A stretch of 64,000 nucleotides of DNA from Methanocaldococcus sp. (GCF_024490875.1 NZ_JACCLX010000026.1:1-64000); one strand, 5' to 3'. Counted from the stretch's first letter, positions 46,498 through 56,839 are shown. A program made the numbers and translations. The notes: generated by a model not told the origin, from the sequence alone.

Positions 46498-49152
46498 TTA
46501 ACACACCTCAACCTCTTCCACTTTCGAGACACCATTCTCAAGTCTAATTCTAACTACTTTATCTGCGGCATCTTTTAATTCCTCATCGTGAGAAACTATT
46601 ATCACTTGAGGAATTTTTTTAAGGTAGCACTCCATTATATCAACGAGCCTTCTCCTTCTTTCATCATCAAGATATGGTGTTGGCTCGTCCATTATTAGTA
46701 ATGGGATTTCTCCAGCAAGGTATAAAGATAGTGCAAGTCTAAAAGCTAATCCAAGTGCTATTCTTTCCCCACCACTAAGGAAGGATAACTCTCTCTCTTT
46801 TCCATCATAAACAATTCCAAGAACAACTTTATTATCTTTAGCCTTTACAGTTACATTGGAATACTTTTCCTCTGTTAGTTCTTCAAAAATTTCACTTGCA
46901 TATTCTCCAACTTTTGCCAAGGCATCTTCTTTGAGGATATTTTTAAACTTTCTAACTTTTTCTCTTAGTTCTTGAACTTTTTCTTTAACTTTCTTTAAGT
47001 TTTCAAGGTCTTTTTTCTTAATTTCAACTTTTTCTTTTTCATTTTTTAATTTATCTAAGTTTTTGGAAAGGTCTTCTTTCCTCTTTTCAAGATTTTTAAG
47101 TTCAGTTTCTGCCTCTCTAAGGGATTCCCTCTTTTCAATATACTCATTTCTAACTCTTTCATGTTCTTCTTTGCTATAACTATTTTCAAGATTTTCTAAC
47201 TTTTCTTTTACGTCATTTAATTCTTTTTCTACTTCAAATTTTTTCTTTTTAAGGAAATTTAATTCATTTATTTCATTTTCAAGTAGATTTTTTTCTTTTA
47301 TTAATTCTTTAACTGAATCAGAGAGTTTTATATATTTTTCATAAATTAGTTTTAATCTCTCAATCTCATCTTTTAAAGTTTCTATATTTTCAAATCCAAG
47401 ATTTTTAAGTTTAACATTATATTTTTGTAAATAATTTTTAATTTCATAAATTTTTCTCTCTAAATATGTTTTTCTTTTTTCTAATACAGTTTTATTCCTT
47501 AATTCATCATGAATACCCTTTAATCTACCTTCGAGTTTATTTTTTTCAGATAAAAGATTATTATATTTATTAAATTTTTTTTCAAGTTCTTCAAGATTAT
47601 ATTTAGAAAGTTTCTCTTCGTTTTCTTTTATTTGATTGAGAATCTCTTCATTGGCTATAATAATCTTCTCTTTCTTTAAAATATTTTCAACTCTTACTTG
47701 TTCTGCTCTAAGGTTTTGTTCTCTATTATGTAGATGTTTCAATTCTTTTCCATAATTCTCTATTTCTAAAGTGTATTTTTTAATTAACTCTTGTCTATGT
47801 TCCTCTGTTAGTTCAGAACCACAGACTGGACATTTACCTTTGGCTTTTCTAAGTTCAAGAATAGCCTTTTCCTTCTCCCTTATAGCATTTTTTAATTCCC
47901 CTTTTCTCTTTTCAATTTCTCTAATTTCATTGAGAATCTCTTCTTTTCTTAATTTGGCTTTTTCAATTTCAGATTTGAGTTCTTTTAGATTATCTTCATC
48001 TAAACTAAGCCGTTTTCTAAGAGATTCAATAGTATTTTTAATTCTTAAATATTCCTCATACTGTTTAACATATTCTTCCAGTTCTTTAAGCTGTTTATCA
48101 ATTTCTGATATTTTCTCTTGTAATTCTTTAAGTTCATTAGCCTTTTTCTCCAACTCATTAAGTCGTTCTTCAATCTGAGATATTTGTCCCTCATAACCTT
48201 TAATCTCTCTATCTGCCTTAGATTTTATTTCACTGTATTCATTATAAAATTTTTCAAGTTCTATATACTTTTCTGCATCATCTTTAATTTTCTCAAGTTC
48301 TTTAACTTTTTCTTCAAGGTCTTTAACTTTTGACTCTCTCTCAGCTATGGAATTATTAAGGGATTTTACCCTTGTATCTATTCTTTCAAGTGTTTTCTCA
48401 ATTTCAGATTTCTTTTCTTTTAAGTTTTCAATATCTTTGGCAATTTTATCAAGTTTTTCTAATTTTTTTCTAAGGGCATCAATTTCATTTCTAATTTTTG
48501 GAATTTGAGGGGAAATTTCTTCTATCTCTTTAATAACATTATTTAAATTATTTTTATACTCTTTAATCATATCATCTATGTTTTTCATAGCATTTAAATA
48601 TTCTTCAATTCCTTTAATTTTTGATTCAATCACTTTTCTTACTTCAAGGAGATTTTTATATGCATTTTCATATTTATCAAGCCCTAACACCTTTCTCACA
48701 ACTTTTTCTCTACTTTCATCACTTTCAAGAATTGCATCAATTTCTCCCTGCCTTATATAAATAGCATTGACAAAAATGTCATAAGGAATTAGTTTCTCTA
48801 CCCAATTTTTAACAGAAATGTGATTTGCCTCAGTTACATGGTGCCAAGTGCCATTATCATAGTATTTAGCAAAGGCGATATTCCTCGTTATGTTTCTATG
48901 AACTTGATACTTTACTCCATCTTTTTCGAAGAATATCGTTATTTCTGTACTCTTCCCATTAACTCGGAGGAAGTTATCTTTTTTAAGGTCTTTAGGTCTT
49001 GTGGGCCAGTATAATCCAACAAGAATAGCATCAAGTAGAGAACTTTTTCCAGAACCATTCTGTCCAATTATAAGATTTATTCCAGATGTAAAACTTACTT
49101 TGGTAAATTCATGGGAACGAAAGTCCCTCACAATGATTTTTTCTATTTTCAT
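46498..49152 (-). CDS. rad50: Rad50 ATPase, SMC-like DNA repair protein
   Basis: The 884-residue protein is an SMC-type ATPase that tethers DNA ends with Mre11. Walker A is IIGQNGSGKSSLLDAIL near residue 28, long coiled coils run to and from the zinc hook CPVCG near residue 440, and the signature LSFLSGGERIALGLAFRLAL near 790 and Walker B LLIMDEPTPYLD near 820 close the head. At 884 residues the arms are shorter than in some methanococcal Rad50 proteins of about 1,000. The ATG follows GGGTGAGAAGA. Confidence 0.95.
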   Translation of the reverse strand: MKIEKIIVRDFRSHEFTKVSFTSGINLIIGQNGSGKSSLLDAILVGLYWPTRPKDLKKDNFLRVNGKSTEITIFFEKDGVKYQVHRNITRNIAFAKYYDNGTWHHVTEANHISVKNWVEKLIPYDIFVNAIYIRQGEIDAILESDESREKVVRKVLGLDKYENAYKNLLEVRKVIESKIKGIEEYLNAMKNIDDMIKEYKNNLNNVIKEIEEISPQIPKIRNEIDALRKKLEKLDKIAKDIENLKEKKSEIEKTLERIDTRVKSLNNSIAERESKVKDLEEKVKELEKIKDDAEKYIELEKFYNEYSEIKSKADREIKGYEGQISQIEERLNELEKKANELKELQEKISEIDKQLKELEEYVKQYEEYLRIKNTIESLRKRLSLDEDNLKELKSEIEKAKLRKEEILNEIREIEKRKGELKNAIREKEKAILELRKAKGKCPVCGSELTEEHRQELIKKYTLEIENYGKELKHLHNREQNLRAEQVRVENILKKEKIIIANEEILNQIKENEEKLSKYNLEELEKKFNKYNNLLSEKNKLEGRLKGIHDELRNKTVLEKRKTYLERKIYEIKNYLQKYNVKLKNLGFENIETLKDEIERLKLIYEKYIKLSDSVKELIKEKNLLENEINELNFLKKKKFEVEKELNDVKEKLENLENSYSKEEHERVRNEYIEKRESLREAETELKNLEKRKEDLSKNLDKLKNEKEKVEIKKKDLENLKKVKEKVQELREKVRKFKNILKEDALAKVGEYASEIFEELTEEKYSNVTVKAKDNKVVLGIVYDGKERELSFLSGGERIALGLAFRLALSLYLAGEIPLLIMDEPTPYLDDERRRRLVDIMECYLKKIPQVIIVSHDEELKDAADKVVRIRLENGVSKVEEVEVC

Positions 49153-49173
49153 TTCTTCTCACCCATATTTAAA

Positions 49174-50499
49174 TTATTTCAACCAATCTAAAAGTGTATA
49201 TTTTTTATTTGGAGTAATTTTTTTAATATTTTCCTCAGTTTTTTGAACTTTTATATTTTCTTCCAATTTTAATTCAGTTTTTTGAAGATTTTCATTTTTT
49301 TCAGTTTTTTCTTCCTCTTTTTCAATATTAATTGGTCTATTTAACTCCTCTAAAATAAGATTTATTATATCATCAAATTCTTCAAAGTCCTTCTCTCCAA
49401 CTCTTTCAATTATTTTAAGTTCTATAGGAGTAAAGAATTCGCTCGCAGTAGTTCCTTTTGTAGATATTGTTCTATGTTTTCCAAATTTTGTTCTTATGTG
49501 TAGATATTTAACCTTAAATATATCATGAAGAAAGGAAACATCAAAAGGTTTTTTCCACTCAATATTAATTCTTAAGAATGCTTCACTTGGAATATAATTT
49601 ACTAACCTCTTTAATTCACTTTTAACAACATTTTCATCTGCCTTTATCTTAACATCATAGAAAGGTCTTACATTTAATTTTATAAATTTAGGCTTAAAGT
49701 CTTCAACTATAAAAAAGCCCTTATCACATCCAGATTGTTGCAGAAATCTATTTCCATCCCATCTATATCTTATCTCATAATCTCCAAAATCCCATCTTTG
49801 CAATGAACCGGGATATGCAACAATTCCATATCCTTTATTTGTTTGCCACATCTTGTGTATATGTCCCATTGCATAATAGAGAAATTCGTCTGGTAAATCT
49901 TTAAGGCTTATTTCAAAGTAATCTCTCTGAGTTTCAAGATATAAATTGTCCATAATTTCCTTTATTCCTTGATGTAGCATTAATATTGCATCTCCATTTG
50001 GTTTGAAGTAATCACTTAAATTATTTCTCTCAAACCACGCGGCACTCATAAATTTCATTCCGTAAATTTCAATACTATTATTACCCTTCTCAAAAATGCC
50101 TTTAACGATTAATTTTCCATTAACATTTTCTGTAATTTGATATTCATTTTCCTTTTTTTTCTCACTGAATCCTATAAGATATATTAATCCCAAAGATTCA
50201 AGGAGATGATAAACAGAAATCTTCTTCTGAGTTCTGTCGTGATTTCCTTCTATAGCAAAAACTGGAATATCATTTTCTTTAGGTATTGATAATATATCTA
50301 TAGCCTCTTTAATTGTTTGAGGACTTGGATTACTCCTGTGGAATAAATCCCCAGATATTAAGATAAAATCAACTTTTTCATCAACAGCCTTTTTTATAGC
50401 CGTTTCAAAGGCATTTTTAAATTCTTCAGATCTATAAGGTAATCTATATTGCTCAAATCCAAGATGCACATCTGCAATATGAGCAAATTTAAAGGTCAT
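49174..50499 (-). CDS. mre11: Mre11 double-strand break nuclease
   Basis: The 441-residue protein has the metallophosphoesterase motifs [23 protein letters not shown] near 49, [11 protein letters not shown] near 80, LHQGIKEI near 186 and MGHIHKMW near 220 for the two-manganese site. From about residue 385 there is a low-complexity tail rich in lysine and glutamate ([16 protein letters not shown]) ending in YTLLDWLK, making it longer than the ~366 of M. jannaschii. The tail end may contact Rad50. The start, after GAGGGGATAA, overlaps herA by 11 bases. Confidence 0.94.
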   Translation of the reverse strand: MTFKFAHIADVHLGFEQYRLPYRSEEFKNAFETAIKKAVDEKVDFILISGDLFHRSNPSPQTIKEAIDILSIPKENDIPVFAIEGNHDRTQKKISVYHLLESLGLIYLIGFSEKKKENEYQITENVNGKLIVKGIFEKGNNSIEIYGMKFMSAAWFERNNLSDYFKPNGDAILMLHQGIKEIMDNLYLETQRDYFEISLKDLPDEFLYYAMGHIHKMWQTNKGYGIVAYPGSLQRWDFGDYEIRYRWDGNRFLQQSGCDKGFFIVEDFKPKFIKLNVRPFYDVKIKADENVVKSELKRLVNYIPSEAFLRINIEWKKPFDVSFLHDIFKVKYLHIRTKFGKHRTISTKGTTASEFFTPIELKIIERVGEKDFEEFDDIINLILEELNRPINIEKEEEKTEKNENLQKTELKLEENIKVQKTEENIKKITPNKKYTLLDWLK

Positions 50500-52222
50500 A
50501 ATTTATCCCCTCATCATCATAAATTTTTTGAATTTCTTTCTCTTTTTTTTCTTCAACCTCTCTATTGAGCCATCTTGAAACAACTCCTATATCTTCACCA
50601 CCGTAATCCCCACCCATAGATTTAAAGTTGTGTATTTTAACCAAAGCTGGAAGAGAAATTGCTTGACCAACTATTACTGCCTCACCCTTACCAAGAGAGG
50701 CAATATCTGAGAGTAAATCAGAACTCAGTTGCTCACTCGCTTTGAGAACATAATCCTGATCTTTTGGATTTACAATTCTTAAAATTATCTTCGTGTTTGT
50801 TTGACTTAAAACATCCTCATTTAGTTTATTTGGTCTTTGTGAAACTATTCCCAATCCTACTCCAAATTTTCTACCTTCTCTTGCAATTCTACTTAAAATT
50901 CTTACAGCATCGTTATTTTCTCCTTGTGGAGCAAAGATATGTGCCTCTTCTACAATAAGAAGGATTGGCTCAGCAAGGGCTTTACTCTTAGTTTCAATAT
51001 CCTTCATAGTTTTTTCAAGTTCTTTTATTTCATTTTCAAGTTTTGAAGTTCTAACTACTCTACTTTCTCTCAATTCTTCTTTTATTCGTTCAAGTTTCTT
51101 TCTTGCTTTTTCATAATCTACCCTTGCCTCAAATATGGCATACAAAAGCTTACCAACAACAACCTTCATTTGGCTCTCATCTAAATGACCTAAATCAATG
51201 ACATTGGCTTTACCTGGCTCAATTTGAGAGATTAAATCTTCACTTGTCAATAAAGTTCCATAGTTCCTTAGAAATCTTCTAATTCTTAGAACTACTCCTC
51301 TTAAAGTTTCAACTCTCTCTGCTTTGAGTTCCTCAGTAAAGTAATTCTTCTTTCCCTCATCCCAATATTCTGCTTTTTTATTCCTTATCCAATCGTTTAT
51401 TTTTTCCATGAGTTTTTCAATAATCTCTCTTCCCCCAACATTTGGATTTTCATGTTTAACAGTTTCCCATGCCTTGGCTAAAAACTCTCTCTGAATTGTT
51501 GCATTTTTGGCAATTTCAATTAAATCAGCCAATTCTTCACTGTCCATTTCTTCTGGTTTTATTTTGGCTTCAATTATTTTCACATATTCTTTTCCAGTAT
51601 TTGGAAGTTTTAACTTAATATAATCTCCATGAGGGTCAAGAACTACAACAGTCCCTCTAAGTTTTTCAACAATTTGACTAATCATCACAGATACAGTATT
51701 TGATTTTCCAGCCCCAGTAACAGCTAAAACTGCAAAATGTCTTGAAACGAGTTCATCAGCATTTAAATAAATTGGAACACTTTCTCTCAAAAGGAGATTT
51801 CCTATTTCTATATATCCAATTCCGGGATTGAATATTGCCTTTAAAATATCATCACTTAAACGATAAACCTTTCTACCATTAGGAATAGGCACTCTATTTG
51901 GCAAAACCTCAACTCTTTCTCCATTAATTTTAATTTTTCCAAGGATTCTTACAGTAGCTATGATTTCTTCATTGGATTCAATACTATCTCCATATTGTTC
52001 TAAATCTAATTGTAAAGCATAATATGTGCTTTTTCCTCCACTGAGAAGCCAGTTTATATTTTCAAGTTTTCTAATATTGCCAATAACCCATTCATCCTCT
52101 CTATTTTGAGCTACAACAAATTCTCCAAATCGTAATTCAGCGTCTGGATGAGCAGAAAATTTAAAATTTGTAACTGTTGCCTCTCCTTTGACTATACCAA
52201 CAACATCCTCAATAATATTCAT
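50489..52222 (-). CDS. herA: HerA DNA translocase/helicase
   Basis: HerA is a hexameric FtsK-like ATPase that drives DNA through NurA. The ~577-residue protein has an N-terminal HAS barrel (about 1-110), Walker [18 protein letters not shown] near residue 170, a helical insertion with charged residues at about 370-410, Walker [18 protein letters not shown] near 425, and the sensor region [24 protein letters not shown] near 470. The ATG at 52222 follows AAAGGTGATATTT. First gene of the operon herA-mre11-rad50-nurA. A TATA-like ATATATATATAAAT at 52256-52270 lies between it and divergent mobB. Confidence 0.94.
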   Translation of the reverse strand: MNIIEDVVGIVKGEATVTNFKFSAHPDAELRFGEFVVAQNREDEWVIGNIRKLENINWLLSGGKSTYYALQLDLEQYGDSIESNEEIIATVRILGKIKINGERVEVLPNRVPIPNGRKVYRLSDDILKAIFNPGIGYIEIGNLLLRESVPIYLNADELVSRHFAVLAVTGAGKSNTVSVMISQIVEKLRGTVVVLDPHGDYIKLKLPNTGKEYVKIIEAKIKPEEMDSEELADLIEIAKNATIQREFLAKAWETVKHENPNVGGREIIEKLMEKINDWIRNKKAEYWDEGKKNYFTEELKAERVETLRGVVLRIRRFLRNYGTLLTSEDLISQIEPGKANVIDLGHLDESQMKVVVGKLLYAIFEARVDYEKARKKLERIKEELRESRVVRTSKLENEIKELEKTMKDIETKSKALAEPILLIVEEAHIFAPQGENNDAVRILSRIAREGRKFGVGLGIVSQRPNKLNEDVLSQTNTKIILRIVNPKDQDYVLKASEQLSSDLLSDIASLGKGEAVIVGQAISLPALVKIHNFKSMGGDYGGEDIGVVSRWLNREVEEKKEKEIQKIYDDEGINYDL

Positions 52223-52326
52223 AAATATCACCTTTAACATACTTTAATATGCTCTAATATATATATAAATCTTTATCAAATAATAGATGAAAAGATTATA
52301 GCAAAATCAATTATAAGGGTGAAATT

Positions 52327-53031
52327 ATGAGAGTAATTGGAATTATTGGATATAAAAATTCTGGAAAAACTTCATTGATTGAAGATATTTTAAAACATTC
52401 CAATGAAAAAATTGGAGTTATTAAACATACTGATAAGGATGTAGAGATTGATATGATAGGTAAAGATACATATAGATTTTTCACATCTGGAGCTAAAATA
52501 GCAGTTCTATCTACTCAAAATAAGACAGTTTTTTTTACTAAAAATATGAGTTTAGAAGACATTTTATCAAAGTTAGTAGATTATGGTTTAGATTTTGTTA
52601 TTATTGAAGGTTTTAAAGAAGAGTTAAAAAGATTAAATATTCCAAAAATCGTTATGATAAAAGATAAAGAAGGTTCAGAGTTAATTGATGATCACACGGT
52701 AAAAGTTATTGAAGATTATAACTATAACATTGAGGAGATTCTAAAAATTATTAAAGAAAAGTCTATTATTCCCACAATGAACTTAAACTGTGGATATTGT
52801 GGATACAACTGTAAATCATTTGTTAAAGCTTTGGCAAAAGGAGAGGCAAAGTGGGATGACTGTATATTAAGTAAAGGAGTAAAAATAATAGTTGATGATA
52901 AAATAATTCCAACTGTGCCTTTTGTTTCTAAGATTATAGGTAAAACGATTAAAGCAATGGTTGAAACATTGAAAGGTGTAGAAAACCCAAAAAATATTAA
53001 GATTATTATAGACACTTCTAAGATAAAATAG
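52327..53031 (+). CDS. mobB: MobB, molybdopterin-guanine dinucleotide factor, with an Fe-S-like domain
   Basis: The 234-residue protein has the P-loop IIGYKNSGKTSLIEDIL at the N-terminus and DFVIIEGFKEELK near residue 93, the MobB GTPase signature. MobB helps make the guanine dinucleotide form of molybdopterin used by formate and formylmethanofuran dehydrogenases. The last ~80 residues contain four cysteines in LNCGYCGYNCKSF and DDCILSKG near 157-180, which look like an added Fe-S or zinc site. ATG follows AGGGTGAAATT. The gene is divergent from herA. Confidence 0.88.
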   Translation: MRVIGIIGYKNSGKTSLIEDILKHSNEKIGVIKHTDKDVEIDMIGKDTYRFFTSGAKIAVLSTQNKTVFFTKNMSLEDILSKLVDYGLDFVIIEGFKEELKRLNIPKIVMIKDKEGSELIDDHTVKVIEDYNYNIEEILKIIKEKSIIPTMNLNCGYCGYNCKSFVKALAKGEAKWDDCILSKGVKIIVDDKIIPTVPFVSKIIGKTIKAMVETLKGVENPKNIKIIIDTSKIK

Positions 53032-53195
53032 ATACCGAAATATTTAAATAATATCAATGTATTATAGTAAAGTTAGATAATAATTAAACATCGATATAAA
53101 AAAATATAAATTCAGTAATAATAATAAAAATATATATATTCTAAATTAAAAATAAATAATAAAATACTATTTTAAATTAAAATAAAGGTGAAAAA

Positions 53196-53468
53196 ATGGA
53201 AGAAAAATATGAAAGAGCGGCAGAAATATTTAAGGCATTTGGAGACCCAACAAGGTTAATGATTTTAAAGTTGTTGGCAGACAATGGAAGCATGTGCGTC
53301 TGTAATATAATTAATGAGTTGAAAAAGCCACAGCCAACAATCTCCCACCACTTAAATATTTTAAAGAAGGCTGGGATAGTTAAAGCAAGAAAAGAAGGGA
53401 CTTGGAACTTCTACTACATAGTAAATGATAGAGTTAAAGAGATAATTAAATTAGTAGATGAATTATAA
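53196..53468 (+). CDS. ArsR-family transcriptional regulator
   Basis: The 90-residue winged-helix protein starts with YERAAEIFKAFGDPTRLMILKLL and has the recognition segment ELKKPQPTISHHLNILKKAGIVKARKEG. The SMCVCNI segment near residue 32 carries the ELCVC-like cysteine pair that binds metal or arsenite in ArsR repressors. The target is not obvious: the nearest downstream gene is a housekeeping GTPase. Upstream about 160 AT-rich bases hold no gene but probably its promoter. ATG follows AAAGGTGAAAAA. Confidence 0.88.
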   Translation: MEEKYERAAEIFKAFGDPTRLMILKLLADNGSMCVCNIINELKKPQPTISHHLNILKKAGIVKARKEGTWNFYYIVNDRVKEIIKLVDEL

Positions 53469-53593
53469 ATTTATCAATTTATTTCACTCTCTTTTTTATT
53501 TTTAAATTTTCCATCTATATATTAATAATAGTAATTTTTTTATAATTTTTTAAATTTAGTAGATGTTAGTATTTTCTATTTTTTGGTGAGACT

Positions 53594-54697
53594 ATGGGAA
53601 TTGAAGAAGAGATTAAAAAAATAGAAGAGGAGTTAAAAAGAACTCCTTATAATAAGGCTACTCAAAAACACATTGGTAGATTAAAGGCAAAATTGGCAAA
53701 ATTAAGGGAGATGGCTCAAAGTAGAGGGGGAGGTGGAGGAGGGAAAGGATATGCTGTAAAAAAGAGTGGAGATGCTACTGCTGCATTTGTGGGATTTCCA
53801 TCAGTTGGTAAATCTACACTATTAAATAAATTAACTAATGCTAAATCTGAGGTTGGAGAATATGCATTTACAACATTAACTATTGTTCCTGGTATCTTAG
53901 AATATAAAGGGGCTAAAATTCAACTTTTAGATGCTCCTGGTATTATTGTTGGAGCCTCATCAGGAAAAGGTAGAGGGACAGAAGTTCTATCTGCTGTTAG
54001 AAGTGCTGACTTAATATTATTGACTGTTGATATTTATACATTGGATCATCTTCCAGTTATTGAAAGAGAGTTGTATAATGTAGGGATTAGATTGGATCAA
54101 AAACCTCCAGATGTTAAAATTAAAGTTAAAGATAGAGGAGGAATTAATGTAAGTTCTACTGTTCCATTAACACATATTGATGAAGACACTATAGAGGCAA
54201 TATTAAATGAATATAAAATACACAACGCAGATGTAGTTATAAGGGAAGACATAACTTTAGAGCAGTTCATAGATGTTGTTGCAGGAAATAGAGTATATAT
54301 TCCCTCATTAGTAGTTGTCAATAAGATAGATTTAGCAGATGAGGAATATCTAAAATACATAAAAAAGAAATTGGAAGAGTTTGGAAAGGATTATGTTTTA
54401 GTTTCTGGAAATAAAAATATTAATTTAGATCTATTGAAAGAAAAGATTTATGAAAAGTTAGGATTTATAAAGATTTACTTAAAGCCACAAGGAAAAAAAC
54501 CTGACTTTGATGAACCTTTAATTATGAGAAGAGGTGCTACAGTAAAAGATGTTTGTGAAAAACTACATAAGGATTTCGTTAGAAATTTCAGATATGCCCA
54601 AGTTTGGGGTAAGTCAGCAAAGCATCCTGGGCAGAGAGTGGGATTAGATCACAAATTAGAAGATGAAGATATTTTAACAATTGTTATAAAGAGATAA
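53594..54697 (+). CDS. DRG-family (Obg-like) GTPase with TGS domain
   Basis: The 367-residue protein has a helical N-terminus, a glycine-rich stretch (SRGGGGGGKGY), the P-loop VGFPSVGKSTLLNKLTNAKSE near residue 66, LLDAPGIIVGASSGKGRGTEVLSAVRSAD near 110, VVNKIDLADEEYL near 236 and a C-terminal TGS domain (GATVKDVCEKLHKDFVRNFRYA). DRG proteins are conserved in archaea and eukaryotes and act at the ribosome. The ATG follows TTGGTGAGACT. It lies 24 bases before map, another translation gene. Confidence 0.93.
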   Translation: MGIEEEIKKIEEELKRTPYNKATQKHIGRLKAKLAKLREMAQSRGGGGGGKGYAVKKSGDATAAFVGFPSVGKSTLLNKLTNAKSEVGEYAFTTLTIVPGILEYKGAKIQLLDAPGIIVGASSGKGRGTEVLSAVRSADLILLTVDIYTLDHLPVIERELYNVGIRLDQKPPDVKIKVKDRGGINVSSTVPLTHIDEDTIEAILNEYKIHNADVVIREDITLEQFIDVVAGNRVYIPSLVVVNKIDLADEEYLKYIKKKLEEFGKDYVLVSGNKNINLDLLKEKIYEKLGFIKIYLKPQGKKPDFDEPLIMRRGATVKDVCEKLHKDFVRNFRYAQVWGKSAKHPGQRVGLDHKLEDEDILTIVIKR

Positions 54698-54721
54698 TTT
54701 AAAAATTAAAGAGATGAAATT

Positions 54722-55606
54722 ATGGAAATTGAAGGTTATGAAAAGATTATAAAGGCAGGAAAAATTGCTTCAAAAGTTAGAGATGAAGCAGTAAAATTAA
54801 TAAAACCTGGCGTTAAGTTATTAGAGGTTGCAGAATTCGTTGAAAATAGAACTAAAGAATTGGGAGGAGAGCCAGCATTTCCATGTAATATATCAATTAA
54901 TGATATAGCCGCACATTATACTCCAAAATTAAATGACTCTTTGGAGTTTAAAGATGAGGATGTTGTTAAGTTAGATTTAGGGGTTCATGTTGATGGATAT
55001 ATTGCAGATACAGCCATAACAGTAGATTTATCAAACTCATATAGAGATTTAGTAAAGGCTTCTGAAGATGCTTTATATACTGTTATTAAGGAGATAAATC
55101 CACCTATGAACATTGGAGTGATGGGAAAAATAATACAGGAAGTTATTGAAAGTTATGGATTTAAACCAATATCCAATCTATCTGGACATGTTATGTATAG
55201 ATATGAATTACATACTGGAATTAATATTCCAAATGTTTATGAAAGAACTAATAAAGTTATTGATGTTGGAGATTTAGTGGCAATAGAACCATTTGCTACT
55301 AATGGTTTTGGTATGGTTAAAGATGGAGAGCCGGGGAATATATATAAATTTTTAGCTAAAAGACCTGTTAGATTACCCCAAGCAAGGAAACTCTTAGAAG
55401 TTATAGCAAAAAACTATGCTTATTTACCATTTGCTGAAAGATGGGTTATAAAAAATGAGCATGAGAGATTGGCGTTAAATTCATTAGTAAGATCTTCATG
55501 CCTATATAGTTATCCAATATTAAAAGAAAGAAAAAATGGCATAGTTAGTCAAGCAGAGCATACAATATTAATAACTGAAAATGAAATAGTAATAACAACA
55601 AGATAG
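54722..55606 (+). CDS. map: Methionine aminopeptidase, type II
   Basis: Map removes the initiator methionine. The metal ligands are visible: aspartates in VKLDLGVHVDGYIADTAITV near residue 82, histidine in ISNLSGHVMYRYELHTG near 153, glutamate in VAIEPFATNG near 187 and glutamate in VSQAEHTILI near 280; FPCNISINDIAAHYTP near 58 has the substrate histidine. The ~60-residue insertion of type II enzymes is present. ATG follows AAAGAGATGAAAT. It ends just before the repeat and CRISPR region. Confidence 0.95.
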   Translation: MEIEGYEKIIKAGKIASKVRDEAVKLIKPGVKLLEVAEFVENRTKELGGEPAFPCNISINDIAAHYTPKLNDSLEFKDEDVVKLDLGVHVDGYIADTAITVDLSNSYRDLVKASEDALYTVIKEINPPMNIGVMGKIIQEVIESYGFKPISNLSGHVMYRYELHTGINIPNVYERTNKVIDVGDLVAIEPFATNGFGMVKDGEPGNIYKFLAKRPVRLPQARKLLEVIAKNYAYLPFAERWVIKNEHERLALNSLVRSSCLYSYPILKERKNGIVSQAEHTILITENEIVITTR

Positions 55607-55637
55607 TTTAATCTTTTATATTTTTAGAAACTCTTTT

Positions 55638-55862
55638 CATACTATTTTTATAAATTTTCATATTTTCATAATATTTACTCTCGAGACTTGATAATATCAA
55701 ATCGTAAAAATTTTCTATTTTTTATTATAGTAATATTATAATTTTAAAATTTCTCATATTGTTATAATATTTTTTTAAAATTTTTATGATTTTGTAATAT
55801 CCAGATCAAGATTTTCCCAGGGTTCGTTATTACTCTTAAAAAAGATGTAGATATATAAACCT
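55638..55862 (+). repeat. 220 bp dispersed repeat, copy B
   Basis: This non-coding segment is a direct relative of 55959-56184 and an inverted relative of 1918-2135. It opens with ATACTATTTTTATAAATT, contains TTTACTCTCGAGACTTGATA and TTATTATAGTAATATTATAA, and closes with GTTATTACTCTT followed by AAAGATGTAGATATATAAA. It begins 30 bases after map. No coding potential. Confidence 0.75.
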
Positions 55863-55958
55863 ATGAATTTAAGGTATAATAAAGGATATTTTGTCTTTCT
55901 TTTATGCCTAAAAATATTACAACTACATCAGAAAATTTAAATTTATAATATCTATTTG

Positions 55959-56184
55959 TAATACTATTTTTGAAAATTTTCATATATACATAATATTTAT
56001 ATATGGATCTTGATAATATCAAATCATAAAAAATTTTAAGTTTTTATTATGGCAATATTATGATTTTGATATTTCTCATATTACTATAATATTTTTTAGA
56101 TATTTATATGATTTTATAATATTCAGATCAAGAATTTCCCGAGGGTCAGTATTACTTTTAAAAAGATGTAAATATAAAAATTTG
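55959..56184 (+). repeat. 220 bp dispersed repeat, copy C
   Basis: Second copy of the same family in tandem orientation, about 100 bases after copy B. It opens with AATACTATTTTTG, shares CTTGATAATATCAAATCATA and GGGTCAGTATTACTTTT, and is more diverged than copy B from the copy at 1918-2135 (TATATGGAT in place of CTCTCGAGA). It ends about 38 bases before the CRISPR array. Confidence 0.75.
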
Positions 56185-56222
56185 TAAATATTTTATGTTA
56201 TTAAAAAATAAAAAATTTAAAT

Positions 56223-56473
56223 ATTTTTATCCTCTTTGGGGCATGATTTTAAACGATTTTAAACTTGATTTGGCATCACCCTAATTTAGCAAAACCTACA
56301 ATTTCCATCCCCTTTGGGGCATGATTTTAAACTAACTATAATCTCTAAATAGAAATCGTATGAAAAAGAAGATTTCCATCCCCTTTGGGGCATGATTTTA
56401 AACCATATTACCCCCCAATCAATTTTAAAAACTCAATCAGTATTTCCATCCCCTTTGGGGCATGATTTTAAAC
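56223..56473 (-). CRISPR. Short CRISPR array: four repeats, three spacers
   Basis: Four 32-base repeats lie at 56223-56254, 56301-56332, 56372-56403 and 56442-56473. On the plus strand they read ATTTCCATCCCC, TTTGGGGCATGATTT, TAAAC. The last three are identical; the first has three changes in its first twelve bases. Spacers are 46, 39 and 38 bases; the first holds a 10-base tandem copy of GATTTTAAAC next to repeat 1. A degenerate repeat normally marks the leader-distal end, so transcription should run on the minus strand, where repeats end in GATGGAAAT like other Methanocaldococcus arrays. No cas genes are in the window. Confidence 0.92.
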
Positions 56474-56539
56474 AGGGCACGATTTGAAGAGATAATTTTC
56501 TAAAATTACCTTATAATTCTCCTATAATAGGGGGTTATA

Positions 56540-56593
56540 GTTCGGAGGGTCAATTATCCCTGTTATTTATATACCTCCGAACTTATATATAAA
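56540..56593 (-). promoter_or_regulatory. Leader-side promoter and inverted repeat of the CRISPR array
   Basis: Between the array and the long repeat, GTTCGGAGG (56540-56548) and CCTCCGAAC (56574-56582) form a perfect 9-base inverted repeat around 25 bases. On the minus strand a TATA-like TTATATATAAG lies just outside it (about 56581-56591) and a second TATATAAAT sequence lies inside the loop. This would start a transcript about 60-90 bases before the first repeat. Confidence 0.5.
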
Positions 56594-56603
56594 TTTTTCT
56601 ATT

Positions 56604-56839
56604 TTGGTTTATTGTCTTTAAAATCCTTAAAATTTTTAATTTAAACCTAATTATCAGGGAAAATTGAAGATAAAAACAATTAAATAAAATCTCTAAAAAA
56701 TCCCAATAATTTAGTAAAATTAAATATTCAAATTAATCAAAATAAAAGACCCTTCGAAATTTGATAAAAATTTTTAAAATCAAAAAATTTCAAATTAAAA
56801 CCCTCTAAATTAAAAAATAAAAATTTTTAGCGAGGGAAG
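56604..56839 (+). repeat. Long AT-rich dispersed repeat, copy 2
   Basis: Direct repeat of 151-386, same orientation, no indel over 215 aligned bases. It lies on the leader side of the CRISPR array, 130 bases from the last repeat, as the long repeats of M. jannaschii lie by their short repeats. The other copy has no array. The ~105 bases that follow, to 56946, hold no gene, only AT-rich sequence. Confidence 0.8.

Noticed and set aside
47771-48178. A 135-codon serine-rich frame on the plus strand within rad50
   Set aside because: It is the antisense of the coiled-coil region; glutamate and lysine codons read backwards as serine, leucine and phenylalanine.
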